A stretch of 64,000 nt of DNA from Paraferrimonas haliotis. GTDB lineage: Bacteria > Pseudomonadota > Gammaproteobacteria > Enterobacterales > Shewanellaceae. Below, in pieces: positions 8,923 through 14,682 of this stretch. The notes beneath the pieces were generated by a model. It had not been told where the DNA came from. It did no database searches and saw only the letters and a program-made list of their open reading frames with translations. The position numbers were made by a program, and so were the translations under genes. The stretch's first letter is position 1; every line of letters begins with the position of its first letter. Where the stretch lies: the NCBI RefSeq assembly GCF_002282895.1, contig NZ_NRRB01000004.1:248001-312000 (forward strand), given 5' to 3'.

Positions 8923-8960
8923 CTTTACTCCTTGGTTTTTTATTATTTTGGGTTAATTAC

Positions 8961-9677
8961 TTACTCGGTAACATTAGCGTTTCTGACTCTTCGATATCGC
9001 ATTGATAGCAAAACAAGAATACCGCTTAAAAGTCCATTACTGATGCCGCCATTTATGCCTAGGGAAACAACAAGCGGCCTTAGAAATATTAAATTTAAAG
9101 CCAAAGTCGGTAGTATTAAAATCGTAAACGTTTTCAGTTTGATAAATGCCTCGAACGGTTGGTTACACTGCGGACATACTTTCCTCTTCCCCCAAGAGTT
9201 GGCGGTTTTAGAAAATAACCCTATTTTATGTTCACACGTTGGACACTTGAAGAATTGCTCATTCGCTTTAAAAGCGTCGACAGGGTTTTCATTTTCCGAC
9301 GGCTCTGAAGGCTTTGACTCCACAACCCTTACTCTCCAGAACTCAAAGCTTTTGGGTATAAAGGCAACAGCGAAAAACAGTGCCGAAGGCATGAGCCAAT
9401 ACCAATACAAGTCGATAGGCACAATGCCAAGTTTTGGCAATATAACGCGTGTGAAAACCCCAATCACAACGCCGAAGAACAACATTGTTGCCCAGTGAAG
9501 TTTGGGCTGCTGTGAAAAATATCGACCAGCTAAGTAAGGAAGAATCCGAAGAAAGTCCATGACGACTGAAACGCAGATTAATAAAGCATATTGACCACTC
9601 GTTAGCGTATCCTCTAATGGAATACCGAGAATAATGTATAGCCCAACAACGGCATACCCTAAAAATAAATAAAGCAT
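8961..9677 (-). CDS. Membrane protein with a central zinc ribbon
   Basis: 238 residues from the ATG at 9675-9677, preceded by AAAGGAG. The N-terminal half has about four transmembrane helices (3-20, 28-48, 63-80, 90-107). Next is a soluble part with two CPxC pairs (C145/C148 and C168/C171), spaced for a zinc ribbon, and then two more hydrophobic segments (about 183-198 and 204-223). I do not recognise the family. The open frame could start 12 codons earlier, but that would run into a candidate attC core. First gene of a four-gene minus-strand run. Confidence 0.62.
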   Translation of the reverse strand: MLYLFLGYAVVGLYIILGIPLEDTLTSGQYALLICVSVVMDFLRILPYLAGRYFSQQPKLHWATMLFFGVVIGVFTRVILPKLGIVPIDLYWYWLMPSALFFAVAFIPKSFEFWRVRVVESKPSEPSENENPVDAFKANEQFFKCPTCEHKIGLFSKTANSWGKRKVCPQCNQPFEAFIKLKTFTILILPTLALNLIFLRPLVVSLGINGGISNGLLSGILVLLSMRYRRVRNANVTE

Positions 9678-9688
9678 AGAACTCCTTT

Positions 9689-9740
9689 CTTTAACTCGAC
9701 CTGACTTCTCCAATGTGCCAGGTAACTTTACTTGTTGTAT
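9689..9740 (-). other. attC: Candidate short attC site (leftmost of the array)
   Basis: Read on the minus strand it opens with TACAAC-AAG and closes with GTTAAAG, with a 5-base stem ACCTG/CAGGT between. Size (52 bases) and core order fit a short integron attC, in the same orientation as the better sites to the right. The cores deviate from RYYYAAC and GTTRRRY at one position each, so this is a weaker call. Confidence 0.4.
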
Positions 9741-9748
9741 ATGCCGAC

Positions 9749-10012
9749 TTAAGCACTAAAGATTACGAAGAGCGCTCTAAGACCAACCAACAAAATAATC
9801 AGCCCGACTAGGACGCCAATGGGAAGAAGGTATTTTCTTGAAATTGCTGCGGTTTCTTCAACCCCATACTTGTTTACCAGCAATCTCGCCTTTGGGCTGG
9901 TGCTAAGATAACGTCTGAGTCTCGCCCCATTCGTCATATGTAAGACATTTCTTACAACGAAGAAGGAACCCGCTAATATGCAGATAACCGGAAGTATAAG
10001 CGCTTCATTCAT
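9749..10012 (-). CDS. Small two-helix membrane protein, unknown
   Basis: 87 residues with hydrophobic stretches at about 4-22 and 65-85 and a basic soluble segment between. No family recognised. Its ATG follows the stop codon of the upstream gene (10014) by one base, so the two are translationally coupled and probably sit in one gene cassette. The reading strand matches the attC orientation of the array, as expected for a cassette gene. Confidence 0.55.
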   Translation of the reverse strand: MNEALILPVICILAGSFFVVRNVLHMTNGARLRRYLSTSPKARLLVNKYGVEETAAISRKYLLPIGVLVGLIILLVGLRALFVIFSA

Positions 10013-10013
10013 G

Positions 10014-10292
10014 CTAATTTCTCTTTGTTATTTCGTTGTTGTTTGCTGTACCTTTATACCCTGCTTTAAAGGTATCAATGGTTTTAGGACAATGTTTATA
10101 TGCCACTTTGTACAACTCTCTAAATTCCTCTTGCTCGTTTGTGTGAATCGACCATATTTCATAATCAGGATTTTCTAGGTGTTTATCTAGAGTATCTAAA
10201 GTGTATGCAATCGAGTCGGCATCGAATTGTCCACTTGCTGCCAAAACTCGTTCCAGTTCTTCTTTAAGGTCTTTCGTAGTTTTAGTAATCAT
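10014..10292 (-). CDS. 92-residue cassette protein, unknown
   Basis: The ATG at 10290-10292 is preferred: the longer open frame (to 10385) would be translated through an attC site. It starts 15 bases after the attC core at 10308, the usual position for a cassette gene, with a purine-rich AGAGAAAAAG before it. The product is acidic and helical in its first half (KDLKEELERVLAASGQFDADSIAYTLDTLDKHLEN) with no recognised domain. It is coupled to the next gene by a one-base gap. Confidence 0.55.
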   Translation of the reverse strand: MITKTTKDLKEELERVLAASGQFDADSIAYTLDTLDKHLENPDYEIWSIHTNEQEEFRELYKVAYKHCPKTIDTFKAGYKGTANNNEITKRN

Positions 10293-10307
10293 CTTTTTCT
10301 CTATGGT

Positions 10308-10433
10308 GGCGAACGCTAAGCTAAGGTGTGAGCAAAGCAATACCTTGGCCTCCGCATAATACCTTAAACACATAAACCGACGCATAGTAAAAATGCCACG
10401 CGTTGCGAATCACTCTTAAGCAAATTGTTATAC
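10308..10433 (-). other. attC: attC site, long form similar to Vibrio repeats
   Basis: On the minus strand it runs from GTATAAC-AA to GCGTTCGCC over 126 bases and folds as an imperfect palindrome (GCTTAAGAGTG pairs with the copy near GCTAAGGTGTG). The segment CAACGCGTGGCATTT near its 5' part closely resembles the conserved core of the V. cholerae repeats (VCR), and its length is VCR-like. It separates the phd/relE cassette from the 10014 gene. Confidence 0.72.
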
Positions 10434-10487
10434 CGCTTGGTTGAGGCTAAAATGACCAACATAAAGACCACTTAAGAGACCTATTAC

Positions 10488-10736
10488 ATGACCGCTAGAA
10501 TTTTAGCCGATGTTGCTGCAAGCATTACTGAGTTGAAAGCTAACCCTATGAAAGTTGCAACTAGTGCTTACGGCGAACCTGTTGCTGTATTAAACCGAAA
10601 TGAACCAGCATTTTATTGCGTACCTGCCGAAGCGTACGAAATGATGATGGACAGACTCGAAGATCTTGAACTACTCGCTATAGCCAAAGAGCGTGAATCT
10701 GAAGAGAGCATTTCGGTAAGTATTGATGACCTATAA
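10488..10736 (+). CDS. Phd/YefM-family antitoxin (RelE-type partner)
   Basis: 82 residues. The segment ILADVAASITELKANPMKVATSAYGEPVAVLNRNEPAFYCVPAEAYE is the Phd/YefM DNA-binding fold; the acidic C-terminus (about 60-82) is the toxin-binding tail. It would neutralise the toxin and repress its own promoter. A possible promoter upstream is TTGGTT, 17 bases, CATAAA. The gene is intact, but the downstream relE-like toxin is broken, so it is now an orphan antitoxin. It reads against the attC orientation, so it should depend on its own promoter. Confidence 0.85.
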   Translation: MTARILADVAASITELKANPMKVATSAYGEPVAVLNRNEPAFYCVPAEAYEMMMDRLEDLELLAIAKERESEESISVSIDDL

Positions 10737-11018
10737 ACTCGACTTTAAAAAGAGCGCCCTCAAAGAGTGAAAAAAAAGCTTGGTTCTACTCTGCAACAAC
10801 AATTTAAGAAAAAGCTAATCGATCGCTTAGATAACCCACATGTTCCGGTTTCAAAACTATCTGGAGCTGGCAACATGTATAAAATTTAGTTGCATCACTC
10901 GGGCTACCGTCTCGTCTACAAAGTTGAAGACGATGTCATCATTGTAACCGTCTTAGCAGTTGGAAAGCGCGAACGTAGCGATGTTTACCGTAAAGCCATG
11001 AAAAGGTTAGATGACTGA
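10726..11018 (+). pseudogene. relE: Decayed RelE-family toxin
   Basis: ATG at 10726 overlaps the antitoxin stop. The reading MTYKLDFKKSALKE matches E. coli RelE, then a run of eight A's (10770-10777) replaces the codons for W-K-K and shifts the frame by two bases, with TGA read in the original frame. The frame is recovered at CTTGGTTCT (LGSTLQQQFKKKLIDRLDNP), then an in-frame TAG stands where RelE has Lys (MYKI-stop-LHHSGYRLVYKV). The remaining C-terminus, VGKRERSDVYRKAMKRL, is well conserved. Two independent lesions make a functional toxin unlikely. RelE cleaves mRNA on the ribosome. Confidence 0.85.
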
Positions 11019-11043
11019 TTGCTGCCCCCCCCTTTACTGACTT

Positions 11044-11050
11044 GTTGTGT
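11044..11050 (-). other. Degenerate attC half-site
   Basis: Minus strand ACACAAC-AAG resembles the 5' attC core (R''-L''), but no convincing GTTRRRY partner or hairpin follows before the relE remnant. It may mark an old boundary between the parDE and phd/relE cassettes, with the rest lost or fused. Confidence 0.25.
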
Positions 11051-11055
11051 GGCAC

Positions 11056-11084
11056 TTGCAACAATTAAGGATCGATACCATAAT
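11056..11084 (+). promoter_or_regulatory. parDE promoter
   Basis: TTGCAA at 11056-11061 and CATAAT at 11079-11084 are separated by 17 bases, a good sigma-70 promoter. It lies 34 bases before the parD start and overlaps a palindrome, as expected for autoregulation. Confidence 0.6.
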
Positions 11085-11102
11085 TAGGTACTACTAGGTA
11101 TC
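11074..11102. promoter_or_regulatory. Candidate ParD operator
   Basis: GATACC (11074-11079) and GGTATC (11097-11102) are perfect inverted arms around a repeated TAGGTA element. The palindrome covers the -10 box, the usual place for antitoxin autorepression. Confidence 0.5.
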
Positions 11103-11117
11103 ATCCGGAGTCCCATC

Positions 11118-11360
11118 ATGGCAAAAAACACTAGCATTACTCTTGGCGATCATTTCGATAGCTTCATAGCGAGCCAACTACAGAGCGGCCGCTATGGTTC
11201 CGCGAGCGAAGTTATACGTTCAGCGCTGCGCTTGCTAGAAAATCAGGAAACTAAGCTCAACACTTTGCGTCAACTATTGGTAGAAGGCGAAGAAAGCGGA
11301 ACAGTCGACTATGACCTTGATTCACTTATCCATGAACTAGATGCCGAAGATGCTATATGA
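11118..11360 (+). CDS. parD: ParD-family antitoxin
   Basis: 80 residues. The N-terminal ribbon-helix-helix (NTSITLGDHFDSFIASQLQSGRYGSASEVIRSALRLLENQE) is typical of ParD; the acidic tail (about 50-80) binds ParE. It represses its own promoter and neutralises the toxin. GGAG lies upstream of the ATG. It overlaps parE by four bases (ATGA), so the pair is coupled. The pair reads opposite to the attC orientation of the array. Confidence 0.92.
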   Translation: MAKNTSITLGDHFDSFIASQLQSGRYGSASEVIRSALRLLENQETKLNTLRQLLVEGEESGTVDYDLDSLIHELDAEDAI

Positions 11361-11656
11361 AGCCGTTCCAACTCACCCTTCAAGCTAAGTCAGACCTAAA
11401 GGATATTGCTCGGTTTACTTCTCGAAGATGGGGGCGAGAGCAACGTAATGTTTACTTAAAGCAATTCGATGAGTCTTTTTGGCTCCTTGCAGAGAATCCT
11501 GACATAGGCAAAGCGTGTAACGATATTCGGCACGGCTATCGAAAATTTCCTCAAAGCAGTCACGTCATTTTTTACAAACAAATTGGCAGTCAGCAAATTC
11601 AAATCATCAGAATTCTGCACAAGAGTATGGACGTCAATCCTATCTTTGGCGCATAA
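11357..11656 (+). CDS. parE: ParE-family toxin
   Basis: 99 residues with the RelE/ParE fold: 'FQLTLQAKSDLKDIARFTSRRWGREQRNVYLKQFDESFWLLAENPDIGKACNDIRHGYRKFPQSSHVIFYKQ' then the C-terminal strand 'IQIIRILHKSMDV'. ParE toxins poison DNA gyrase. The sequence is intact. Its stop codon (TAA, 11654-11656) lies inside the core of the adjacent attC site (11651), so gene and recombination site overlap tail to tail. Confidence 0.92.
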   Translation: MKPFQLTLQAKSDLKDIARFTSRRWGREQRNVYLKQFDESFWLLAENPDIGKACNDIRHGYRKFPQSSHVIFYKQIGSQQIQIIRILHKSMDVNPIFGA

Positions 11657-11726
11657 CGCTACCAGTAAGCGGCGAGCGGAGCGAGTCCGGCGACCAACGG
11701 GAGCGTACTTGATTGGTTTGTTAGCC
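11651..11726 (-). other. attC: attC site between parE and the PhlG-like gene
   Basis: Minus strand: GGCTAAC-AAACC opens and GGTAGC-GTTATGC closes a 76-base element with GC-rich imperfect inverted repeats (GCGAGCGGAGCGAG in the middle). The flanking gene stops overlap both cores: TAA of the PhlG-like gene lies in the R'' core and TAA of parE in the R' core. Confidence 0.75.
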
Positions 11727-12485
11727 GTGCTCCTTTTGCATATCGCGATATAAAGTAGGTAAGAACTTTACGAGGTGATTCATTTCTTCAGAGCAGTGAC
11801 GCAGCAAATCAACCGCCATTTGATCACTGACGATTTTTTTACGGAAGAAAAGTGTATTTGAAATACGAGATACGAGGTTACTAACCAATGGCATTCTCGG
11901 TTTGAACTCTCCTAGCCAAAACATACTTCTCATTATACATCCATCATCGGTTGGGTGAATGTAGTGGACTAGGTAACCAGCATCAGTATTCAGTAAACGG
12001 TTAGCAGTGACACCACATATTGCAGTAGAACCATGACTGTAGGCGTCAACTAAGCCAATTCGTTGCGGTTCAAAGAAGCTAATTGCCAAGCGGTGGAGGC
12101 TCTTACCAATATACTCATTAACAAATGAGGTGTTACCGATGTACTGCGCCCTACTGTTAGTGAGTTTCGATCTATTATCTTTCACTTTGGCCTTTTGGTG
12201 AGCATTAGGGTGCCATAATTGATAACGTTCCGAATATGGAAGATGCCAGCCAAACCACCAGTCAATCATGTCAGCTGATACTTCAGGCATCAGTGTTTCG
12301 CAGGTGACTAGAACTTTTCCAGACTTGGAGCGAAAAGCCTTATTCTTTAGCTCCTCCCAATTATCTAAAATTTCATTAGCCGATGTGACCTTTGGGAATT
12401 CCGACTGCTGAACTCCATGTGATAACGCTAGCTCAACCACTTCAGGCACTGGCTTTAGTGGTAACTTGTATTTATCTAGTATCAT
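11721..12485 (-). CDS. PhlG/phloretin-hydrolase-like protein (cassette gene)
   Basis: 254 residues. The block 'MPEVSADMIDWWFGWHLPYSERYQLWHPNAH' (about 67-97) resembles the hallmark of the DAPG hydrolase PhlG family (WWFxWH...RYxxWxPxxH). That family uses a metal ion to hydrolyse a C-C bond in acylated phloroglucinols. Other plausible ligands are visible: ISFFEP near 140 and an HxxxE pair in LLRHCSEEM near 230. Substrate here is unknown. The ATG has AAAAGGGG upstream, itself part of a collapsed attC. It is on the strand expected for a cassette gene. Family assignment is from memory of the motif. Confidence 0.6.
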   Translation of the reverse strand: MILDKYKLPLKPVPEVVELALSHGVQQSEFPKVTSANEILDNWEELKNKAFRSKSGKVLVTCETLMPEVSADMIDWWFGWHLPYSERYQLWHPNAHQKAKVKDNRSKLTNSRAQYIGNTSFVNEYIGKSLHRLAISFFEPQRIGLVDAYSHGSTAICGVTANRLLNTDAGYLVHYIHPTDDGCIMRSMFWLGEFKPRMPLVSNLVSRISNTLFFRKKIVSDQMAVDLLRHCSEEMNHLVKFLPTLYRDMQKEHG

Positions 12486-12494
12486 TGATGCCCC

Positions 12495-12514
12495 TTTTAA
12501 CTACCTTGTTAGCT
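12495..12514 (-). other. Collapsed attC (two cores without the central hairpin)
   Basis: Minus strand AGCTAAC-AAGGTA-GTTAAAA: the 5' core with its L'' bases and a 3' core are separated by only six bases. The stem region of a normal attC is missing. It lies exactly where the boundary between the yoeB and PhlG-like cassettes should be. Confidence 0.45.
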
Positions 12515-12533
12515 GTGCTACGAAGAGCGTATT

Positions 12534-12800
12534 CTAGTAGTGATAACGACACGAAATAATAGCTATAGCCTGATCATCTACAGCATAAACTAATCGGTTT
12601 GTATCATCGATTCGACGGGACCAAAAACCAGACAAATTTTCCTTTAATGCTTCGGGCTTTCCGATCCCATCAAACGGCGAACGTCGGACGTCGTTTATGA
12701 GTTTATTGATTCGCTTGAGAGTCTTTTTATCCTGAGATTGCCAGTAAACGTAGTCAGACCAAGCTTCGTCAGTCCAAGAAAGAAGACGCTGACTACTCAT
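12534..12800 (-). CDS. yoeB: YoeB-family toxin
   Basis: About 88 residues. The sequence YWQSQDKKTLKRINKLINDVRRSPFDGIGKPEALKENLSGFWSRRIDDTNRLVYAV is clearly YoeB, and the catalytic elements are present: Glu in the KPEAL block, Arg in SRRI, and the C-terminal CRYHY. YoeB cleaves mRNA in the ribosomal A site. The ATG at 12798-12800 lies inside the end of the antitoxin gene (8-base overlap, stop at 12793), so the pair is coupled. On the cassette strand. Confidence 0.94.
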   Translation of the reverse strand: MSSQRLLSWTDEAWSDYVYWQSQDKKTLKRINKLINDVRRSPFDGIGKPEALKENLSGFWSRRIDDTNRLVYAVDDQAIAIISCRYHY

Positions 12801-13047
12801 CAACTAGCTCTCTCGCAACTGTCTGTCCAACGCGGTATTGCGCGATTGAACGACTCAAGTGCTCAGCGTTCTCGGGAGAGCGAAGCAAATAGACAGTCTC
12901 CATCAGACTGTTGTAGTAGTCTAATGACATTACAACGGCATCCTCTGAATCTCTTCGCGTTATTACGGTTGTGTCCGCATCGTTGACAACCCTGTCAAGA
13001 ACGGCCTTTAGACCGTTCCTAGCTTCTGTAAAAGATATGATTTTCAT
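12793..13047 (-). CDS. yefM: YefM-family antitoxin
   Basis: 84 residues. MKIISFTEARNGLKAVLDRVVNDADTTVITRRDSEDAVVMSLDYYNSLMET is the YefM/Phd N-terminal DNA-binding domain; the remainder is the helical toxin-binding tail. It binds YoeB and represses the operon. Its own promoter and two TGTACA operators lie directly upstream, so expression does not need an integron promoter. Confidence 0.94.
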   Translation of the reverse strand: MKIISFTEARNGLKAVLDRVVNDADTTVITRRDSEDAVVMSLDYYNSLMETVYLLRSPENAEHLSRSIAQYRVGQTVARELVDE

Positions 13048-13059
13048 AGTAACTCTACA

Positions 13060-13106
13060 TGTACATTAAACGAGACAAGTATAGTGTCTGCCGAACGACA
13101 TGTACA
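13060..13106 (-). promoter_or_regulatory. yefM-yoeB promoter with two TGTACA operators
   Basis: TGTACA occurs at 13060-13065 and 13101-13106. On the minus strand the upstream copy is placed as a -35 box, 17 bases before TATACT (13078-13083) as -10; the second copy lies in the early transcribed region. The E. coli YefM operator also has a TGTACA core in its two palindromes, so this matches known autoregulation, with wider spacing here. Confidence 0.65.
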
Positions 13107-13134
13107 GTTAACGGAACATAATATAACTTGAGGC

Positions 13135-13272
13135 AGCTAACGCCTCAATAACAGGCTGACTGGACTTTGTGACTTTTGCGATAAAATGGCGAAGCCATTG
13201 CAAAAGACGCAAAGTGTAGGCAGTCCTGCGGAAGCCCAGAGGGCTGAAGCGAAGTTGATTGACTTGTTAAGT
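13135..13272 (-). other. attC: attC site, long form (138 bases)
   Basis: Minus strand: ACTTAAC-AAG opens, GAGGC-GTTAGCT closes. The interior is a long imperfect palindrome; a perfect inner hairpin ATGGC-GAA-GCCAT is flanked by CTTTTGC/GCAAAAG and GGACTTTG/CAAAG..AGTCC arms. The stop codon of the 13267 gene lies inside the 5' core. Confidence 0.8.
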
Positions 13273-13608
13273 GTTTGCGCACAATTTTGCATAAATTACC
13301 TGTTGCTCTACTTCGGAGGCATTTTCATAACGCTCGAATAGACAAAACCAATAAAGTCTTTCATTTACGGTCATGCCGCCGATACCTGAAATTGCAGCAG
13401 TTTTGAAACTAGCCCAGAGCCTATAAAGATGGCTATGGGTTTCTTCATTGGATATCCATGAGTTACCGAAAAATTTTTCTATTGAATCAGCCAGCTCTAT
13501 CACATTCGTATTATCAGACTTCCAATTTTTGAGGTGTGAAGCTAAACGAGCAATTACTTCATCGCTTGAATATTTTCTCACCTCTTCAATATACTCGTCG
13601 TAATTCAT
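13267..13608 (-). CDS. 113-residue cassette protein, unknown
   Basis: ATG at 13606-13608, seven bases after the neighbouring attC core, so it begins at the cassette edge with no clear ribosome site. The product (MNYDEYIEEVRKYSSDEVI...) is mostly helical and acidic with several Trp and Phe; no domain recognised. Its TAA stop is part of the attC 5' core (ACTTAAC). Small orphan proteins with this layout are the usual cargo of chromosomal integrons. Confidence 0.62.
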   Translation of the reverse strand: MNYDEYIEEVRKYSSDEVIARLASHLKNWKSDNTNVIELADSIEKFFGNSWISNEETHSHLYRLWASFKTAAISGIGGMTVNERLYWFCLFERYENASEVEQQVIYAKLCANT

Positions 13609-13614
13609 ATAGAC

Positions 13615-13689
13615 ACTTAACGCCAAGGTAGTGAGCGGACCACGCAGTGGGTCGTCCAGCCGAAGGCGCCATTGACCGCCTTGTTAAGT
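13615..13689 (-). other. attC: attC site (75 bases)
   Basis: Minus strand: ACTTAAC-AAGG opens and CCTTGGC-GTTAAGT closes. AAGG/CCTT outer arms and an inner hairpin GGAC..CCAC-TGC-GTGG.TCC give the expected imperfect palindrome. Both cores match RYYYAAC and GTTRRRY exactly. Confidence 0.82.
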
Positions 13690-13692
13690 GTT

Positions 13693-13989
13693 TTACTTGG
13701 CACAGATGCCTGCCTTTACTTCACTGGGTACATTAACCCATTGCGTTGAATTCACTAGTACTAGCTTAATGCTACAACTATGAGTAACTTTTACTATGTG
13801 ATGAAACCAATCTGCATAACTCCACTTTCTAGGCGCTGGCGCCTTGAATGACTTGCGCTCATTGTCCCAGTATACCTCCGACGCCTCTCTATAAATCATT
13901 TGGTATCCAGGCTTGCCGCCACTAGCAAGAACAATATGCATCTCTTCATTGTCGAGTATCTCTACTTTAGATATTTCTTCGATTTCCAT
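13693..13989 (-). CDS. 98-residue cassette protein, unknown
   Basis: ATG at 13987-13989, with a GTG two codons earlier; both lie within a few bases of the attC core, leaving no room for a normal ribosome site. The sequence (ILDNEEMHIVLASGGKPGYQMIYREASEVYWDNERKSFKAP) reads as an antiparallel beta protein with a helical C-terminal part (KWSYADWFHHIVKV). It reminds me of small proteins seen in Vibrio cassettes, but I cannot name the family. The stop lies three bases from the next attC core. Confidence 0.62.
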   Translation of the reverse strand: MEIEEISKVEILDNEEMHIVLASGGKPGYQMIYREASEVYWDNERKSFKAPAPRKWSYADWFHHIVKVTHSCSIKLVLVNSTQWVNVPSEVKAGICAK

Positions 13990-13993
13990 AGAC

Positions 13994-14092
13994 ACTTAAC
14001 GCCGTGCACAGCGGCTGGCGAAGCTGGCGATTTTTGTGCGGAACGCACAAAAAGTGACAGGTTTGACAGACCGTTGCTGCACCTTGTTATAC
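13994..14092 (-). other. attC: attC site (99 bases)
   Basis: Minus strand: GTATAAC-AAGGTGCAGC opens and GTGCACGGC-GTTAAGT closes. The centre is a perfect hairpin TTTTTGTGCG-ttc-CGCACAAAAA, with further paired arms CTGTCAAACCTGTCA / CTGGCGAAGCTGGCG. Clear integron recombination site. Confidence 0.82.
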
Positions 14093-14365
14093 CTATTCTG
14101 TTAGACGCCAGGGGCCTGACTCTGAGACACGAATAATTTTACCCTCAGAGGCCAATTCTTGAACAATAGCTGATACCCAGTATTGTTGATTTGATGAGGT
14201 TGTTTTAGGGTAATCTCCCCAATCAAAACCACATGCTCTAAATATTGCGGCAAGTTTCATGCCCTCTGCTGTAGGCTGACACAATGGATTAGATTGCATA
14301 AAATCTAGAACTAAAGCTTTTGATAAAGCTCGAATTTCATTTCCACGATCTTCGAATGTGCTCAT
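14093..14365 (-). CDS. 90-residue cassette protein, possible winged-helix
   Basis: ATG at 14363-14365 with GAGGAA upstream, preferred over the open-frame start six codons earlier. Residues about 15-85 alternate helices and a terminal strand pair ('AIVQELASEGKIIRVSESGPWRLTE'), the shape of a small winged-helix domain; this is inference from pattern only. It is the cassette nearest the right end of the array, so it should be the first one behind any integron promoter. Confidence 0.6.
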   Translation of the reverse strand: MSTFEDRGNEIRALSKALVLDFMQSNPLCQPTAEGMKLAAIFRACGFDWGDYPKTTSSNQQYWVSAIVQELASEGKIIRVSESGPWRLTE

Positions 14366-14395
14366 AGTTTCCTCTACTCTCAAATTCTTCCTAAG

Positions 14396-14402
14396 GTATA
14401 AC
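14396..14402 (-). other. Right-hand boundary core of the cassette array
   Basis: Minus strand GTTATAC, identical to the core bounding the other side of the 14093 cassette. It could be the end of another attC or of an attI site. No integrase gene is seen to the right. Confidence 0.4.
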
Positions 14403-14682
14403 AGCTTATTATATTGAATTCTTTGTAAAGCCCGTCTCGATGGGTCGATTTTCCCACGTAACTTCCTCTACCCCTTAGTAAAAAGCCACTTGGCTCTCTT
14501 TTATCTGCCCATATTTCATGAGCCTTGGTTGTTATAAATGAGCTGGCTTGGCAGTTAACGCTGCTTAGGCGTTAAGAAACATCCTATTAAATCATACTTT
14601 TGGGCGATGTTCCGTGTTTGTAATCATGCCTTACCATTCTCTCTTTGTTTTTCTGAATATTAGCAATGACAAGGTGTTACAA
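14403..14682. other. Gene-poor junction right of the cassette array
   Basis: No convincing gene. It holds a small hairpin with a T run on the minus strand (AGCCA/TGGCT, 14484-14495), a core-like GTTGTTATAA near 14529, and a perfect TTAACGC/GCGTTAA inverted repeat at about 14556-14575 that looks like attC debris. An integrase would be expected here on the plus strand; none is visible. Confidence 0.4.

Noticed and set aside
10293..10385. N-terminal extension of the 10014 gene.
   Set aside because: It would translate through the attC site and lacks a ribosome site; the start at 10292 is at the normal cassette edge.
9001..14402. CRISPR array as an explanation for the repeated palindromic elements.
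   Set aside because: The elements vary in length and interior sequence, and spacing is gene-sized, not 30-40 bases; attC fits, CRISPR does not.
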